In this document: piece by piece, positions 45,455 through 58,178 of the stretch | How positions within the stretch are numbered: position 1 is the stretch's first letter | How the letters are laid out: every line of letters begins with the position of its first letter | From: Triplophysa rosa | Lineage: Eukaryota; Chordata; Actinopteri; Cypriniformes; Nemacheilidae | Assembly: GCF_024868665.1 (NCBI RefSeq) | Contig: NC_079900.1 | Location: forward strand, 24,337,075-24,401,074 | Direction: 5' to 3' | DNA: 64,000 nt | Program-made: the position numbers and the translations under genes | The notes under the pieces: generated by a model | Told to the model about the DNA's origin: nothing | Database searches by the model: none | The model's input: the letters and a program-made list of their open reading frames with translations, nothing else

Positions 45455-46100
45455 TACAGGTACATCTCAAAAAATTATAAAACCGTGAAAAGGGTCAATA
45501 TCTTTTGTCACTCATTTCAGAAAGTGAAACCCATATATTATATAGATTCATTACACATAGAGTGAAATATTTCAAGCCTTTATTTCTTAAAATGTTGATG
45601 ATTATGGCTTACAGATAATGAAAACCCAAAATTCAGTGTCTCAGAAAATTTGAATATTACATAAGATCAATAAAAAAGGATATTTTAAACAGAAATGTCA
45701 GGCTTCTGAAAAGTATTCATTTCTATGCACTCAATATTTGGTTGGGCCTCCTTTGGCATGAATTACTGCATCAATGCGGCGTGGCATGGAGGCAATCAGC
45801 CTGTGGCACTGCTCAGGTGTGATGGATGCCCAGGTTGCTTTGATAGTGGCCTTCAGGTCATCTGCATTGTTGGGTCTGGTGTCTGGTGTCAGGCGGGTTT
45901 GCCGACTAATCAAGCAGAGTACCACCATGGTCATTGAACCAGCTTTTGGTACCTTTGGCAGTGTGGGCAGGTGCCAAGTCCTGCTGGAAAATGAAATCAG
46001 CATCCCCATAAAGCTTGTCAGCAGAAGGAAGCGTGCTCTAAAATATCCTAGTAGATGGCTGCGTTCACTGTGGACTTTGGAAAGTTTAAGAACCCCAGCT
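45455..46100 (-). pseudogene. Tc1/mariner-like transposon, 3' half with transposase remnant
   Basis: The left terminus CAGGTACATCTCAAAAAATT is that of a fish Tc1/mariner group. On the minus strand the transposase C-terminus is readable: ADFIFQQDLAPAHTAK-type sequence in one frame (second catalytic Asp region, about 45,965-46,010), then, after frameshifts, DDLKATIKATWASITPEQCH and IDAVIHAKGGPTKY with a stop. The N-terminal DNA-binding half and the other terminal repeat are absent. Confidence 0.8.
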
Positions 46101-47642
46101 GTATGGCCTGGAAGGTCGTGGATTGGGTTCAATTATCTTTAAAACACATTAAAACTCAGTCAGTTCTTTGCCATGGTTTCATTATTTGGCATATGAAATT
46201 AAAGAAATGCGCAAAAAGTGTTTTTATGTCCTTTAAGTTGTTATGGGCTGTCCGCTTTATTTAGAGAGTTTTCCGTTCTGCGTGAGGTAAAAATGCTTAT
46301 CATCACGATTAAAAGAAAAAGCTGAACATTGGGTTACGTGTAAACTTTTATTAAATTGTTGTTAAATTATACAAGTTTATTGATTTGGGTTTTTTACACA
46401 TTTTAAATACTAAAATGAAATTAAAATATTACATTTAATTTAAATAAACTTAAATTTAATTGAATTTAACAAATTAAAGTAAATTTGGGAAAATATAATG
46501 TTGCCATTTATATAAAAATACTCCAACACCTTGCTTGTCATTTCTGTGTCTGCTACTGGCATGAAGAAAACGCATGCAACATTTGAAGTAAAATAAAATT
46601 ATTTATTTCTGCTCCAGATAGCTATTTTTAAAAATAAACTATTTTCCAGATATCTTAAAACGTTTTTTGTTGTGTATTTATGATTATATTCAAATATTGC
46701 AAATTATTATATATGGATGTAAAGTGTTCTATGTTCGAGTGAGATGTTTTATTAAAAATAGATTACTAAGTGACACCGCTAGGTGGTGTTGTATGTTTCA
46801 TGGTGTTAAGCTTCTGCTATACCGAAGAAGTTATCCCCACCAGGCAGCGTGGGTGGTGTAGCGTGTAACCTGTTCGGCACGCACGTGCTCTCTTCTCTTG
46901 GTCAGCAAAATAAAAAGGCATAAACCCTAAACAGTAGTTATGGTTCTTTCTGTCTGGAAGTAGAGTACATGACAGTTTTATATATTTATGTAATATGTTA
47001 AACCTGCAAAAAACTGACCCAATGTGAAACAGCGGAACCAGCAAGAGCTATGAGATTTTATCAACTCCTCAGCATCAAAACCCAAGCAGAAAAGAACAGC
47101 AAAAGGAAGAAGCCAAGCAATAAAGACAAGAAAAATACAAACGTGCTACTTTGTTGTCATAAATGTTATTTAAAATTATATAATGATTAGTTCCAGTCCA
47201 TGTTTCATTAGAAAACACAACTATGACTGCTGCACCGTAGGATCATTCTGTTTCTGTTCACAGTCGGCCAGCGAAGGGCAGGCTTAGTAATGTACTTCAT
47301 GAATTTCATGAAATTTACTTCATCAATTGATCCATAGTTTTGTCTTTAATATTTGTATTGTGTGATATTTTATAAAATCAATAAGCTGCTTGAGGCTAGT
47401 GCTGTATCGTGAATTAGACATGACTTAATGGGTTGCAAGCAGTTATTTTTTAGCACCCTTAAGCCATGACTTATTCACAATAGCTACAGCACAACCTCTG
47501 TATCTTCTTGCTTAACACTAGTGAACACTTAATTTAAATAAATTGTAGTAAATATCTTATAAGGTATAATGTAAATAAGTTGTTTCACAATAAATGCTGC
47601 AGAGTAAAGGATATTGATTTGTGTAGATTTATTGTACATTGT
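46101..47642. other. Gene-free stretch
   Basis: About 1.5 kb AT-rich, no gene or element with clear ends. Confidence 0.45.
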
Positions 47643-47960
47643 ACCCTGTAACTACATAGAAAAAGGGGGGTAAAAACCGGACTTCATTTTACGGCCCGCA
47701 GATGTTATACTTAACCTGTAACTACATAGAACAAGGGGGTAAAAAAGTTTCACTTCATTTTACAGCCCGCAGAAGTTATACTTAACCTGTAATTACATAG
47801 AACAAGGGGTAACAATCACCACTTACCCTGTAACTACACAGAACAAGGGGGTAACAAGCACCACTACAATTTACAGCCCCCAGGATTTACACTTACCCTG
47901 TAACTACACAGAACAAGGGGTAAGAAGCACCACTTACCCTGTAACAACCCAAAACAAGAC
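47643..47960. repeat. Tandem repeat with alternating 70- and 41-bp units
   Basis: Six copies of CCTGTAACTACATAGAACAA (with variants) begin at about 47645, 47715, 47786, 47827, 47897 and 47938. The spacings are 70, 71, 41, 70 and 41 bp. The longer units carry an extra TTTACAGCCC..TTATACTTA segment. Confidence 0.9.
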
Positions 47961-48899
47961 TATTTGCCCATTAATTACAGAGAAAAGTACTACTATTTAA
48001 AAAAAATGTTTTAATTACACAGTATATTTGCACTGACATACAAGTGTCTCATTATTTATTTATTATTTACATATCCTGAGAACAGCTGAAAAGAGGTGAA
48101 GTTGCGCAATGGGTGTGTGTGTGATGGGGGTTTGGTCTAATACACTTTAATAAAGTAAGTAAAGTAGCCTACATGGGAAATTCTAAATAAAATAATTTCT
48201 TTTTGTTGAACGTTCAGTTGTTCAGTAATTTCCATCATGTATTCTGTAATAACATAATATGTTCCCCATGGTTAAAAAACCCTTGGCCTATAATTCCTAT
48301 TTATAATTACAAAAAGGTAGGCATTTTCCCCAAAAACGTAAGATTGTTTAGCATAGCAGGTCAAGTATACCAAGTAATATTAGAATATGTGCGCCTACAG
48401 TAGATTTGCAAAAGTCATTATGAATGATTTGTAATTATCCAGGGTTTTGCCACTTATTTGCGCTTTTTTTTTTGTTGTTGTGAGAGGAATAAAGGACAGC
48501 ATTTCTCGCGTGATATTCTCATCGCACTTTACACGTTGCCTCTTATGCATGCACTGGTGACAGTTGGTCGGAGACGAAATGCTTTAAAAAGTTTAAAGTA
48601 CTGGTGTTTTTTTTACATTTCGCTTCAGACATTAATTAATACATCGGGGTTTGTATGGATTACTGACGTTATGGCTGTGTGCTGTTTGATCCTTCAACTT
48701 TTAGGAACCATAAACGTGTAGCACTCTGGGGTATTTTTACTAAAATCCTAGCTTGTGGATATGTGGGGGGGAAAGAAAGAAAAAACACGTAGCCTATACA
48801 TCTCCTATGGCAATTGCTGTTAATCTGTTTTGAAATAAATTGTTTTTAAATAAAGGTTTCAAGGATATCAGATTGTATATCAGTGTATATTTATTGTTC
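47961..48899. other. Gene-free stretch between two repeat clusters
   Basis: No gene. The flanking clusters may mark the ends of one transposon. Confidence 0.4.
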
Positions 48900-49185
48900 T
48901 TACCCTGTAACTTCGTGGAACAATCTATATCTGGTTGCTACCCCTTTATTACCCGAACTTAAAATATTGTTCCCTTATACCTACACGTATAGGTACACTA
49001 TAATTACCTAAACTAACACTGTACATTTAAGTTTACTTATGCAGTTCTTTGCGGATTGTATATGGTTGCTATCCCTTTATTACCCAAACTAATATTTTGC
49101 CCCCTTATACCTGCACGTAGGTGCACTACAGTTACCACCGTAAATTCAGTTTACTTACACAGTTCTTTGCGGGTCGTAATCTAAA
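48900..49185. repeat. Two-copy repeat of about 128 bp
   Basis: After TTACCCTGTAACTTCGTGG, two units share GGTTGCTA.CCCTTTATTAC, CCTTATACCT.CACGTA and GCAGTTCTTTGCGG (first about 48930-49055, second about 49058-49172). Confidence 0.75.
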
Positions 49186-50184
49186 GCGTTACCAAATTAA
49201 CTGAACATTTGTAAAATTCACATTCATGGTCTGAAATAGATGTTAGAGAATGAAGTCTTAGAATGATAAGTATGCAAGTTCTCTTTGTATTAAGCATGGT
49301 TTGGCCATGGTTTTGGCACAACATTTTACTATTATAAAGCATGCTTGTGGTTTTCCAAGAAAAGCAAATAGACGTCAGATGTTATGTAAGATATCTATAA
49401 AAGCAAAGGCAACGGCTCTGGTCATGAGACCTTTGCCCACCGCAGTGAAGTAAAGCCACAACTACAGAACCAATGTGGATCACCCACAGTAAAGTCAGCC
49501 AGCTAAACCCCACCTGTGGAAGAGTCACATCATCAAAAATAAATGAGATCCACAGGCAGCAGCTTCTGAGGGCAGAACAACTTCCTCTTTGAAAACAACA
49601 AAGCAATAAAATTAGTCAGAAGGAAGAGATGCATTAACATATGCATAAAAAAGATTGTATCAAATATAAACACTCCTCTTCTTTGAGTTGCGGTACCCAA
49701 AGGTGCTACAGGGCATTATGATAGAACTAGCACTAGACTTTAAACCTTAGTTCTCTCCAGAAAGGAGGTCAAGGAAGCTCAAAACTTTTCAATTTCCCCT
49801 ACGACGCTTTTAGTCAGGACAGATATGCACTTTATCTCAGGGGTGGGATGTTGATGTGATGAATGGATGATAATCTAAAAAGAACAAATGCGATTTTGTC
49901 CGTATAAAGGGATGTATTTACACTCTGACATAATGTTGAATATCAAAAAATAATTTGTGTCCCTCAAATGTGTCCCTCAGTTTTATAAGACAGCAAAATT
50001 TGCTGGAACACATTTACAATGGAAGTGCACAAGGTCATAAACATGATTATAAAACAGTTAGTTTCAGTCCTTGAATCAGACTGGATGAGAGCTGTTTTTT
50101 GTCAGAGCAACACTGGAATGTTTTACAGTTTTTTTGTCACCCCACCACACTAACTGTTGAAATGATCCTAGTAGTTTTCGATTC
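49186..50184. other. Gene-free stretch
   Basis: A minus-strand frame at 49382-49606 contains a hydrophobic segment (FSWLTLLWVIHIGSVVVALL) after a possible acceptor (ttccacag). Not recognised, and probably chance. Confidence 0.3.
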
Positions 50185-50400
50185 CTCAGTAGGCATGCCA
50201 TGACAGACTTAGACGATCGCATCTCTCTTTTTCGCTCTGTTGAAATGCACTGTTGACAATGTAAAACAACACAAAAGAAGATATTTTGAGAAACGTCTCA
50301 GTGGTTTTGACTATTGAATATTCTTTCAAATATATTTTGACATACAGCTTCGGAACGACATGAGGGTGCATAAGAGTTTTCATGTTTAGGTAAGGAAATA
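50185..50400. repeat. TTAA-type repeat fragment
   Basis: AACACAAAAGAAGATATTTTG and CGGAACGACATGAGGGTG are the inverse of blocks in the TTAA-type family. Degraded. Confidence 0.5.
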
Positions 50401-50969
50401 TAAACCAGTCATACAGGAAACAAACTCTTTTGCTTTGGTTTATACAGTACAGTACACATCCTCATAAATGCTTATTATACACCACATAACCGCCCCCGGA
50501 AATGTTTCTCTGTTCTCTTGTTAATGGGAAAGATGAGCTGGCCTTCCAGAAAGCTCCTTTCTCCAGGGATACACCCCCCACGTTCTCTTCTGTGTAATAA
50601 CTGAACATAAAGATATTGCACATTTACCCATGTGGGGGGTTCAACTTTAAGTCAGTGTGAATTACAAAGAGTTTTTCTTGTGTGAGGATTGTGTAACATG
50701 GATGTGTAATATTCTGTACACTTCAGTAGCTTATGCGTCTACTGGGCTAATGCTTTGGTTTAAAGAAACAGAACGTAATGCAGGCAATCTCTGAGAACGA
50801 GTGTGTTGGTCCAAATGCGGTTTATTAAATATAAACCGAAGAAACCAAGAGCAAACACAAACATGGCAATGAAACAAGAAACTGCGGGCTACCTGCAGAA
50901 CAGCTTGAAAATGATGAGGCTTGACAAAGAACAGAGGAAAGATGATGGTATCTATACATAAGAAATCAA
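50401..50969. other. Gene-free stretch
   Basis: Nothing supportable seen. Confidence 0.4.
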
Positions 50970-51425
50970 AGGTTAGTTCGTCATTTATTCACCCTCGTGT
51001 CATTCAAAATCTGTATGACTTTGATTTAGAAGAATGTTGGTAACCAAACAACACTGGAGCCCATTGACTTGCATTGTATGAACACAAAACCAGAGACATT
51101 TCTTAAAATATCTTCTTTTGTGTTCCACAGAAGAAAGAGCCACATACAGGTTTTGAACAACATGAGGATGAATAAATAATGACTGAATATTTATTTTTTG
51201 GCTGAACTATCTCTTTATTGGGGTAATGATGGACATACTGTATGGAGACAATTAGGAGGGAAAATTGGGAGTCAATGGGGGGAAAAAATCTGTCTGGTTA
51301 TAAGCATTCTTCCAAATATCTTTCTCTGTGTTCATCAGAACAAAGACATTTATACAGATTTGGAACAACTCGAAGGTAAGCAAATGATGACAGACTTTTC
51401 ATTTTTGGGTGAAGTATCCCTTTAA
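50970..51425. repeat. Two adjoining TTAA-type MITE fragments
   Basis: The first (about 50970-51190) has CACCCTCGTGTCATTCAAAA and CTTTTGTGTTCCACAGAAG. The second (about 51190-51425) has GGGAGTCAATGGGGG, GGAACAACTCGAAGGTAAG and TTTGGGTGAAGTATCCCTTTAA, close to the right half of 16857-17716. Confidence 0.6.
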
Positions 51426-52460
51426 CATAGAGTGATCTTGCAGAAATGCTGAAGGTGTTTAGGAATGATGGGTTGGATGTGAGAAATAGTCAAACACCTC
51501 AGACATTGTACAGAATTTTACTGTTTTATCAAACAGCCTTTTTCCATTTTTGAAATGCATTAAAAAACCGCACTGCTGCCGGAATATTATAATTTTTTTG
51601 GAACTGAGGTTTTCACTCCAGACAGATGAAATGTGGGGCAATATCACACAAGAGCTGTATTTCCATGTTTTTCCAATTTAGATCTTGGATAGGTGAAGAT
51701 AAACCTCACTAGAGCCTTGTCTTGTCAATCCAGTCCAAAAACATGTTTCTGACATGAGGAAGGTCATTATGTTTACGTCATGAACAGTGTTACTGTATGA
51801 GAATAAACATTTCATGATGTGGACATCAGTGTTAATTTAGGGCACTTGACTGGGGTCTTCAGCAGTCTGAGCATTTCATCTGTAAGCCTCCCGTGTCAGT
51901 GAAGCATGTTAGGTTGGGCCGATAAGCCGGCGCAGGGGTGGTCTAAGGGGATGCTTCAAAAAGTCAACTCGGATGAATCATTCATTCTAAAGGTATCGTG
52001 GATGCTGCCATCGCTTTAATGAGCCAACCCCACTGTTTGTTTAGCAGCGATGAATGAGGCACAGCACGTTCCACGCAGTGCTGAAATATAGATCGCTCCG
52101 TGGCCTCACCCAAAGCAGCTGGAGCTTTCCAGAGCCGTTCATATGAATCATAATGTTTCTTATGCCTTCTAGCACTAACAGAAGACATGAGATCAAGCCA
52201 GAGGAGAAACGCCGCAAAATAAATCGTTAAAACTAAATAATTGCTAGAGAGGGATCCTAATTATTTTTCACGTGCACTTTCATCAGGCAGTAGCTATCAA
52301 CATCGTATTAACTGTGCGTTCAGTCCTGAAAGAGTATAGGAAGTTTGGAGGGGCTCGTTCCCTATAGAGCTCCTGCTCTGAACTAACCCCTCAGCTGGAA
52401 GACACAATTGGATAAAAAAGTGTGGACTCCGCTGTTGTCTAACAGTAAATTTAGAACAAT
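51426..52460. other. Gene-free stretch
   Basis: About 1 kb. The part at 51880-52200 looks unique and less AT-rich, but no frame or known site stands out. Confidence 0.4.
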
Positions 52461-52551
52461 TTTAAAGTCCCAGTGAAATAAAAAATTACAATGCCTATTT
52501 TTTCATGAAACATTGCAGCATTTATTGTAAACAGTTTATCAATGTTGGTCA
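52461..52551 (+). repeat. Interspersed repeat of unknown class, copy 2
   Basis: TTTAAAGTCCCAGTGAAATA and CTATTTTTTCATGAAACATT match the inverse of 12766-12957. It ends about 40 bp before the DIRS element. Confidence 0.65.
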
Positions 52552-52610
52552 TTCTCTTTTTAAAAATTGTGTGCCCTCATAATCTTTAGTTCCCTTTCTG
52601 TCGGTCTCTC

Positions 52611-52772
52611 GACGTTGTGTCGAACCGACAGAATGGGGTTTGTCTTGAGAACCTATCATCTTCTGAGTATTTAGAAAAGGCCAATGAAAATTGGCGAATG
52701 AAATTTGCATGCCGGGCTCCTCCCCGGATGTCCGGGTATAAGAGGGAAGCCGGCGTGCTCATTCATTCACCT
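52611..52772 (+). repeat. DIRS left inverted terminal repeat
   Basis: Inverse of 58179-58340 with few differences (CGAACCGACAG here against CGAATAGACAG on the right). Contains CCGGATGTCCGGGTATAAGA, a possible promoter stretch. Confidence 0.95.
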
Positions 52773-52799
52773 TTTGTTCTTCAGAGCCTACGCATCTGG

Positions 52800-54690
52800 T
52801 GAGCTTCTCTACGATCTGGGTGATCATTCTTTCTGCTGGAATCTACGACGTGGACAGCGGACGGTCCCTTCCTGCAGTGACTCTCCCCTGGGCGTCTCGG
52901 CAGTTCCGGAGGTGTTCGAGCAAATTTCCTTTTCTAAAAGAGCAAATTTCTCCAGCGTGGCTTGTCCCGCTGTTCTCATGGGTGCAACACACTCATCGAG
53001 GAGGGGGACGGACACAATGCCTGCTTCCAGTACGCTGGGGCAGACGTTGTGGATACGTCCTGCCCGCACTGCGGGCGGTGACGATTCAGACGTTGCGTCA
53101 CAGGTGGCTGTGTTCCCACGGGACTCAGCCACCACCTCGTTTGCTCCCCGTTCCGTGGCGGCAGGACTACGGCCCTGCCGTCCGCTATGGCAAGCAGCGA
53201 GGGTGAGAAGAGGATTACTGTGAGCGATAATCCGCCAGCCACGGCTCACGGACCGTTCACACCTCGTTTCGCTCGTCTGACCGTTCCCCAAAAAAGACGG
53301 TCCGCCGTCTTATTCCTCAATCACGTATTCGGACACGATGCGTGATGATGAGAGGTCTCTTGCAGCATCGGGGGGTGACGTACTGCCATCCGACTCCGAC
53401 GATTCTTCGGGCTCCCTCCCTCGGGGGGTCGAGCCCAGGAAAAAGCGGATGTCGAGATGTCGGCCATGCTTTCCCGGGCCGCCGTGAGTGTTGGGTTGCA
53501 GTGCCCGCACTGCCTCTCCCGGCTTTCGCGGCTGGCTACATGGCGCCTCGGGTTTGAGCGCGGCTCCAAGCCGCGCCCGCCTCCAGTGCCGTGTTTACCG
53601 GAAGTGCATGAGGAACTTTGTAAGACCTGGAACGCGGGTTTGCCGCCACAGTGCACTCGTGCTTGTAGGTGACGGCCACCTGGGGGGGCTCGACCTAGAC
53701 TCCCGTCCAAAGTATGTGGGGTCTCGGCATCTCTGGTGTCGAGAGCTTACATTGCGGTGGACCAAGCTGCCTCCTCTCTCCACGCTATGGCTCCTGCCAG
53801 GCCAGGGCGTTGAGAGAGCTCCACGAGGGTAAGACCGACCCAGCGCTTATGCAGGAACTCCGCGCCGTCACCGACCTCGCTCTACGGGCGACCAAGGTGA
53901 CCGCGGGGGCCCTTGGTCGGACAATGTCCACACTTGTGGTCCATGAGGAACTCCTCTGGCCGATACTTGTGCAGATGAGTAACGCTGAGAAGGTCCGCTT
54001 TCTCGACTTACCCGTCTCGCAAGGGGGGGCTGGTTGGTGTTACTGTGGAGGGTTCTCGACAGTAAAAAGCAGTCCTCCGTGCCGCAACTCGGCCGCCTCG
54101 GCCTTCGAGTCCCGTGCACTGTCTGCTTCCCAGCAGCCCTGGTCCTCTTCAACGCCCTCCGGTGACCTGGAGGAGACAGCGAAGAGGAGACCATCGCCCT
54201 ATCAGCAGCCGCGGGCAGCGGCTGTCATGGGATCACCTCAGGGGGATCGAGGCTACCATTGGGCCCGACCCCAGCCACAGCGCTGGTAGGTCGGATAGGG
54301 ATGGTTCCTGCCCCGTCCCTCCATCTGCTGGCCCCATCTGGGGGGCTGGCGCCCACTTACTCTCAAAAAGGAGAGTTTCCTCTCTCTCTGGGTTACCTCA
54401 GCCGCTCTCACCCTCTGCACGACGGTGAACGGCAAACTCGACGTTGCGTCATGGCAAAGCGCAATGTCGAGTATAAACACCAGCCCTCAGCATTCTCAGT
54501 CAGACAGTGCGTTGAGCTGCGCAGTCGCCAGGCAGGAAATATGGCAGAGCCGATCTCCTCCCCGGGGGGCCTCCCCCGGCAAGGAATCCATACTGCTAGC
54601 CATCGAACCACCCTCTGCGTGGGCGATGAAGCAGATCAACCTCTAGTCCCCCTGTCACAGTTCTGGGAGCCCCCAGACTGTCAGGCTGGC
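52800..54690 (+). pseudogene. DIRS gag remnant
   Basis: Frames are broken by many stops and shifts. Readable blocks include LPEVHEELCKTWNAGL (53457-53672) and RELHEGKTDPALMQELRAVT, DLALRATKVTAGALGRTMST, KVRFLDLPVSQ in 53714-54289. These are the DIRS Gag-like blocks I know from fish. The DNA is GC-rich, unlike its surroundings. Non-functional. Confidence 0.8.
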
Positions 54691-56400
54691 TGAGGAAGAC
54701 GATCCGTCTCGGCTACGCGATTCAGTTCGCTACTCGTCCGCCCAAGTTCCGGGACGTCCTTTTACCTCAGGCAGAGGCAGGGATGCCCCCGTACTTCGGG
54801 CGGAGGTCGCCTCCCTTCTAGTGAAGGGAGCGATCGAGCCCGTCCCATTGGCCGAGGTGTTCAGCGGGTTTACAGCCCGTACTTCATTGTCCCTAAGAAA
54901 GGCGGAGGGTTGCGCCCTATCTTAGATCTGCGTGTTCTGAACAGGCACCTACACTAGCTGCCTTTCAGGATGGTCACGCAGAAGCGCATCCTGGCGTCCG
55001 TCAGGCCTGGTTCGTGGCAATCGACCTAGGATGCGTACTTCATGTCTCGATCCTCCCTCGACATCGGCCGTTCCGACGGTTCGCGCTCGAGGGACGGGCA
55101 TATCAGTACAGGGTCCTCCCCTTCGGTCTGTCCCTGTCTCCACGAGTCTTTACGAAGTTCGTGGAAGCCGCCCTCTTTCCCCGTTGGGAAGGAGGTGTAC
55201 GGGTACTAACTATCTCGACGACTGGCTCAAGTTTGGGCACACTCTCTAGATCTGTGGTGTACACACAGGGACCTGGTGCTCTGGCACCTAGATCGGTGGG
55301 GCCACAGGTCAACTGAGATAAGAGCAAGCTCTCCCCGGGCAGAGCATCCTCTTTCTCGGTATGGAACTCGACTCTGTCCTCACGAGCGGCCCCGCTCACC
55401 CCCAGGGGGGGGGGGCGCAAGGACTAGCGCGCCCGGTCAGTGTTGAACTGCCTGAGATCAGACAGTCAGCGGTCCCCCTGTAACAGGAGGCTCCTGGGAT
55501 TCATGGCATCCTCGGCGGGGGTGGCCCCCCCTCGGGTCGATGCATATACGACCGCTCCAACACTGGCGGCAGAGTCAAGTTCCTTGGAGAGCGTGGCACA
55601 CCGGCAGCAGGCGTTGGTCACACGCTTTTCTGCCGACACACCCTAAGTGGTGCCGTGTGCAACGGGCGAGCAGTGTCGGGGCAGTGGACGGGCCCCCGCC
55701 TGCGTTGGCATTCAACTGCCTAGAGTTGTGGGTTGTGCTACTTGCATTGAGGAACTTCCTCTCATGCAGGGAAGCACGTGCTGGTCCGGTCGGACAGCAC
55801 AGCTGCTGTGGCGTATTCTTCACTCACAGCAGCTAACATGACTCGCCCGACGCCTCCTCCTCTGGAGTCAGCAGGTGATCAGCTCCCTGCGAGCCACACA
55901 CATCCCAGGCGTCCTGAACCAGACAGCCGATGTGCTCTCTCGTCAGTTGACGCCTTGCGGAGAGTGGCGACTCCCTCCCCGCGCAGCCGGCTCATTTGGG
56001 GGCAGTTTGGCCAGGCACAGGTGGTGCTGTTGCCTCCCCGAACTCCTCCCATTGTCCGCTTGGGTACTCCCTGTCCAAGGTACCCCCGGCACGGATGCCC
56101 TTGCGCACAGCTGGCCGCGGGACAAGCGGAAGTACGCTTCCCCCCAGTGAGCCTCATTGCACAGGGCCTGTGCAAGGCCAGGGAAGAGGAGCATCAAGTG
56201 GTACTAGTTACTCCCCTTCGGCCTAACCAGGACTTGGTTCTCGGAGCTGAGGCTCTGACAACAACTCCCCCCTGGCCGCTCCCCCTGGCGGACAGCTTCC
56301 CCAGGAAGGGGCACGTTACGGCATCCCAGGCAAAACCTGGTCTCCATGTCTGGACGGGACGAGGAGATCCCCCGGTCCGGTTGGGACGTCACTCAGGCTA
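54691..56400 (+). pseudogene. DIRS reverse transcriptase / RNase H remnant
   Basis: RT blocks in order: VYSPYFIVPKKGGGLRPILD near 54870-54930, then FALEGRAYQYRVLPFGLSLS and PRVFTKFVEAA (55014-55316). The catalytic NYLDDW follows at 55208-55225, in another frame. RNase H-like FNCLELWVVLLALRNFLS lies near 55720, and the post-RNase H block QTADVLSRQL near 55920. Several stops and shifts interrupt it. The catalytic YLDD itself survives. Confidence 0.85.
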
Positions 56401-56656
56401 GGGCTTCGGCCACTGGGCGGCTATACGCCCATAGGTGGCGCCTCTTCTCATCCTGGTGCTCTTCTCGGTGAGAAGACCCGTGGAGTTGCTCGGTCGGGTA
56501 CGGGCTGTCCCGTCCTCAAAAGAGACGGGGGAGTAACCTCTCCCCCTCCACACTGGGAATGTATGTAGCCGCTACGGCCGCTCATCATGACCCGAGTGCT
56601 GGGTAGCCTCTGGGACAGCACGACCTGGTCATTAGGTTCCTAAGGGGCGCGAGAGG

Positions 56657-57259
56657 GTGACCACCTTACCCGCGCTCCGTACCCTCTTGCGACCTAGGTG
56701 GCGGGCCTCAAGAGGCCCCCGCTACCTTCGAGCCTCTCGGGGTTACCGCTCTTTCTCAGTCTTGATAAAGACAGTGTTCCGCATTGCGCTCACCTCCAAG
56801 AGGGTAGGGGATCTACAAGCACTCTCCGTGTCCGCAGATTGCCTAGAACTCGGGGCCGGGATTCTCACGTTATCTGAGACCCCGCCCCGGCTACGTGCCC
56901 AAGGTTCCCACCACTCTCCCGAGAGACCAGGTGGTGAACCTGCAGGCGCTCCCCACCGGGGAGGAAGACCCAACCTATCCGTGCTATGTCCAGTACACGC
57001 ACGGCGCCTCTACTTGGACCGCACGCAGAGCCCAGAAGCTCTGAGCAGCTCTTTGTCTGTTTCGGAGGTCAGCAGGAGGGCTGTCTCCAAACAGAGGCTG
57101 GCGCACTGGATCATGGATGCCCTCGTTAGGACATACCAATCTTTTTTCCTGCCCGTTGGGGGTGAGGCACACCCCTCGTGGCTGGCTCAGGGCGCCTCTC
57201 TGGCAGACATCTGCGGAGCTGCGGGTTGGGCTATGCCTAACAACTCCGTGAGGTTCTAA
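56657..57259 (+). pseudogene. DIRS tyrosine recombinase remnant
   Basis: A 200-codon open piece. ALTSKRVGDLQALSVSADC holds the first catalytic Arg region, LCPVHARRLYLDRT and KQRLAHWIMDALVRTYQ the middle helices, and SLADICGAAGW the final helix before the nucleophile. The HxxR box reads HPSW, so its Arg is not in frame, and the frame stops (TAA at 57257-57259) exactly where the RFY tyrosine is expected. The enzyme should therefore be dead. Confidence 0.88.
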
Positions 57260-58006
57260 TACCTACGCGCGGAACCGGTGTCAGCCCGCATCCTGGCAAG
57301 GTGTGGGACCGGCAGCCGGTAGGGCATACGCCTGCGGAAGTCCTTCCCCCTCCGGGGGGAGCAGTGGCGATCCCGCCTCACTTCTTTCCCCTCGGGTAAA
57401 GAACAGGCATTCCATCCATCACTAAGCACCCTTCCAGGGGACAGGCTGGGCAGAGCAGCCCTGCCCCCTTAGGCCGGGGAACAGTTGAGTTATCTCCCAC
57501 ATAGCTCTAACCGGACCTAGTGCTCCAGACGTGGTAACCCCCCCTCCGTGGGCTGTTCCGTCTGATGTATCCTCATGAATGGTTCCCACCTTGGCAACCC
57601 ATGACCTCCCCAGGTGGACTCCCACCTTGCGGTTAACTCCTGCAGTCCGCACATTCCTCCCATGAGTTCTCCCCTGATGGTGAGACCATGTGGTGTCTCC
57701 ACTAATTCCTCCCTACGGTAGGTAGTGGCCTCTGCAGCGTTTTTCCCCCCGGGGGGGGAATAATGCTTACCCAGTGGCCCGTACGGTGCCGGGCGGCTTC
57801 TCGCCATTTAGAGAATTAGGCCTCCGCCCGTGACGGCCGGCGTTAGGGGGCTTCCCAACTTTTTGTGGAAAGCTCTGGGTCCCCCTTCCTCTCCACTGGA
57901 AGGTCATAATTTCGCGCTAGCGTGTTCGTCTGACTCGCCCAGGCCAGTCAACGTCGCTCCGCAGAGATTGTGACGCGGCTCAGTGCTGTGGCGTTTTCCA
58001 TAGGAA
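57260..58006 (+). other. DIRS 3' region without clear coding blocks
   Basis: GC-rich DNA between the recombinase remnant and the internal complementary region. Minus-strand frames up to 114 codons here have no recognisable domain. Confidence 0.6.
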
Positions 58007-58110
58007 CCCCATTCTGTCGGTTCGACACAACGTCGAGAGACCGACAGAAAGGGAACGTCTTGGTTACGGATGTAACCTCGGTTCCCTGATGGAGGGAACG
58101 AGACGTTGTG
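58007..58110 (+). repeat. DIRS internal complementary region
   Basis: 58007-58054 is the exact inverse of the left end and 58055-58110 that of the right end. AAC at 58054-58056 marks the joint and is the complement of the terminal GTT triplets. Confidence 0.97.
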
Positions 58111-58178
58111 TCCCTCATGCCACAACACTGGCCGCCCACCCCAGCGGTCGGGGGAGGATGCTTTAGGCTCCTCAGACC

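Noticed and set aside
45725..46142. Plus-strand frame of 122 codons
   Set aside because: Shadow of the Tc1/mariner transposase remnant on the minus strand.
47643..47960. CRISPR-like array of repeats and spacers
   Set aside because: Eukaryotic DNA, diverged units, spacers that are related to each other; an ordinary tandem repeat.
49382..49606. Minus-strand membrane-protein exon
   Set aside because: One hydrophobic segment after a weak acceptor; no partner exon and no recognised family.
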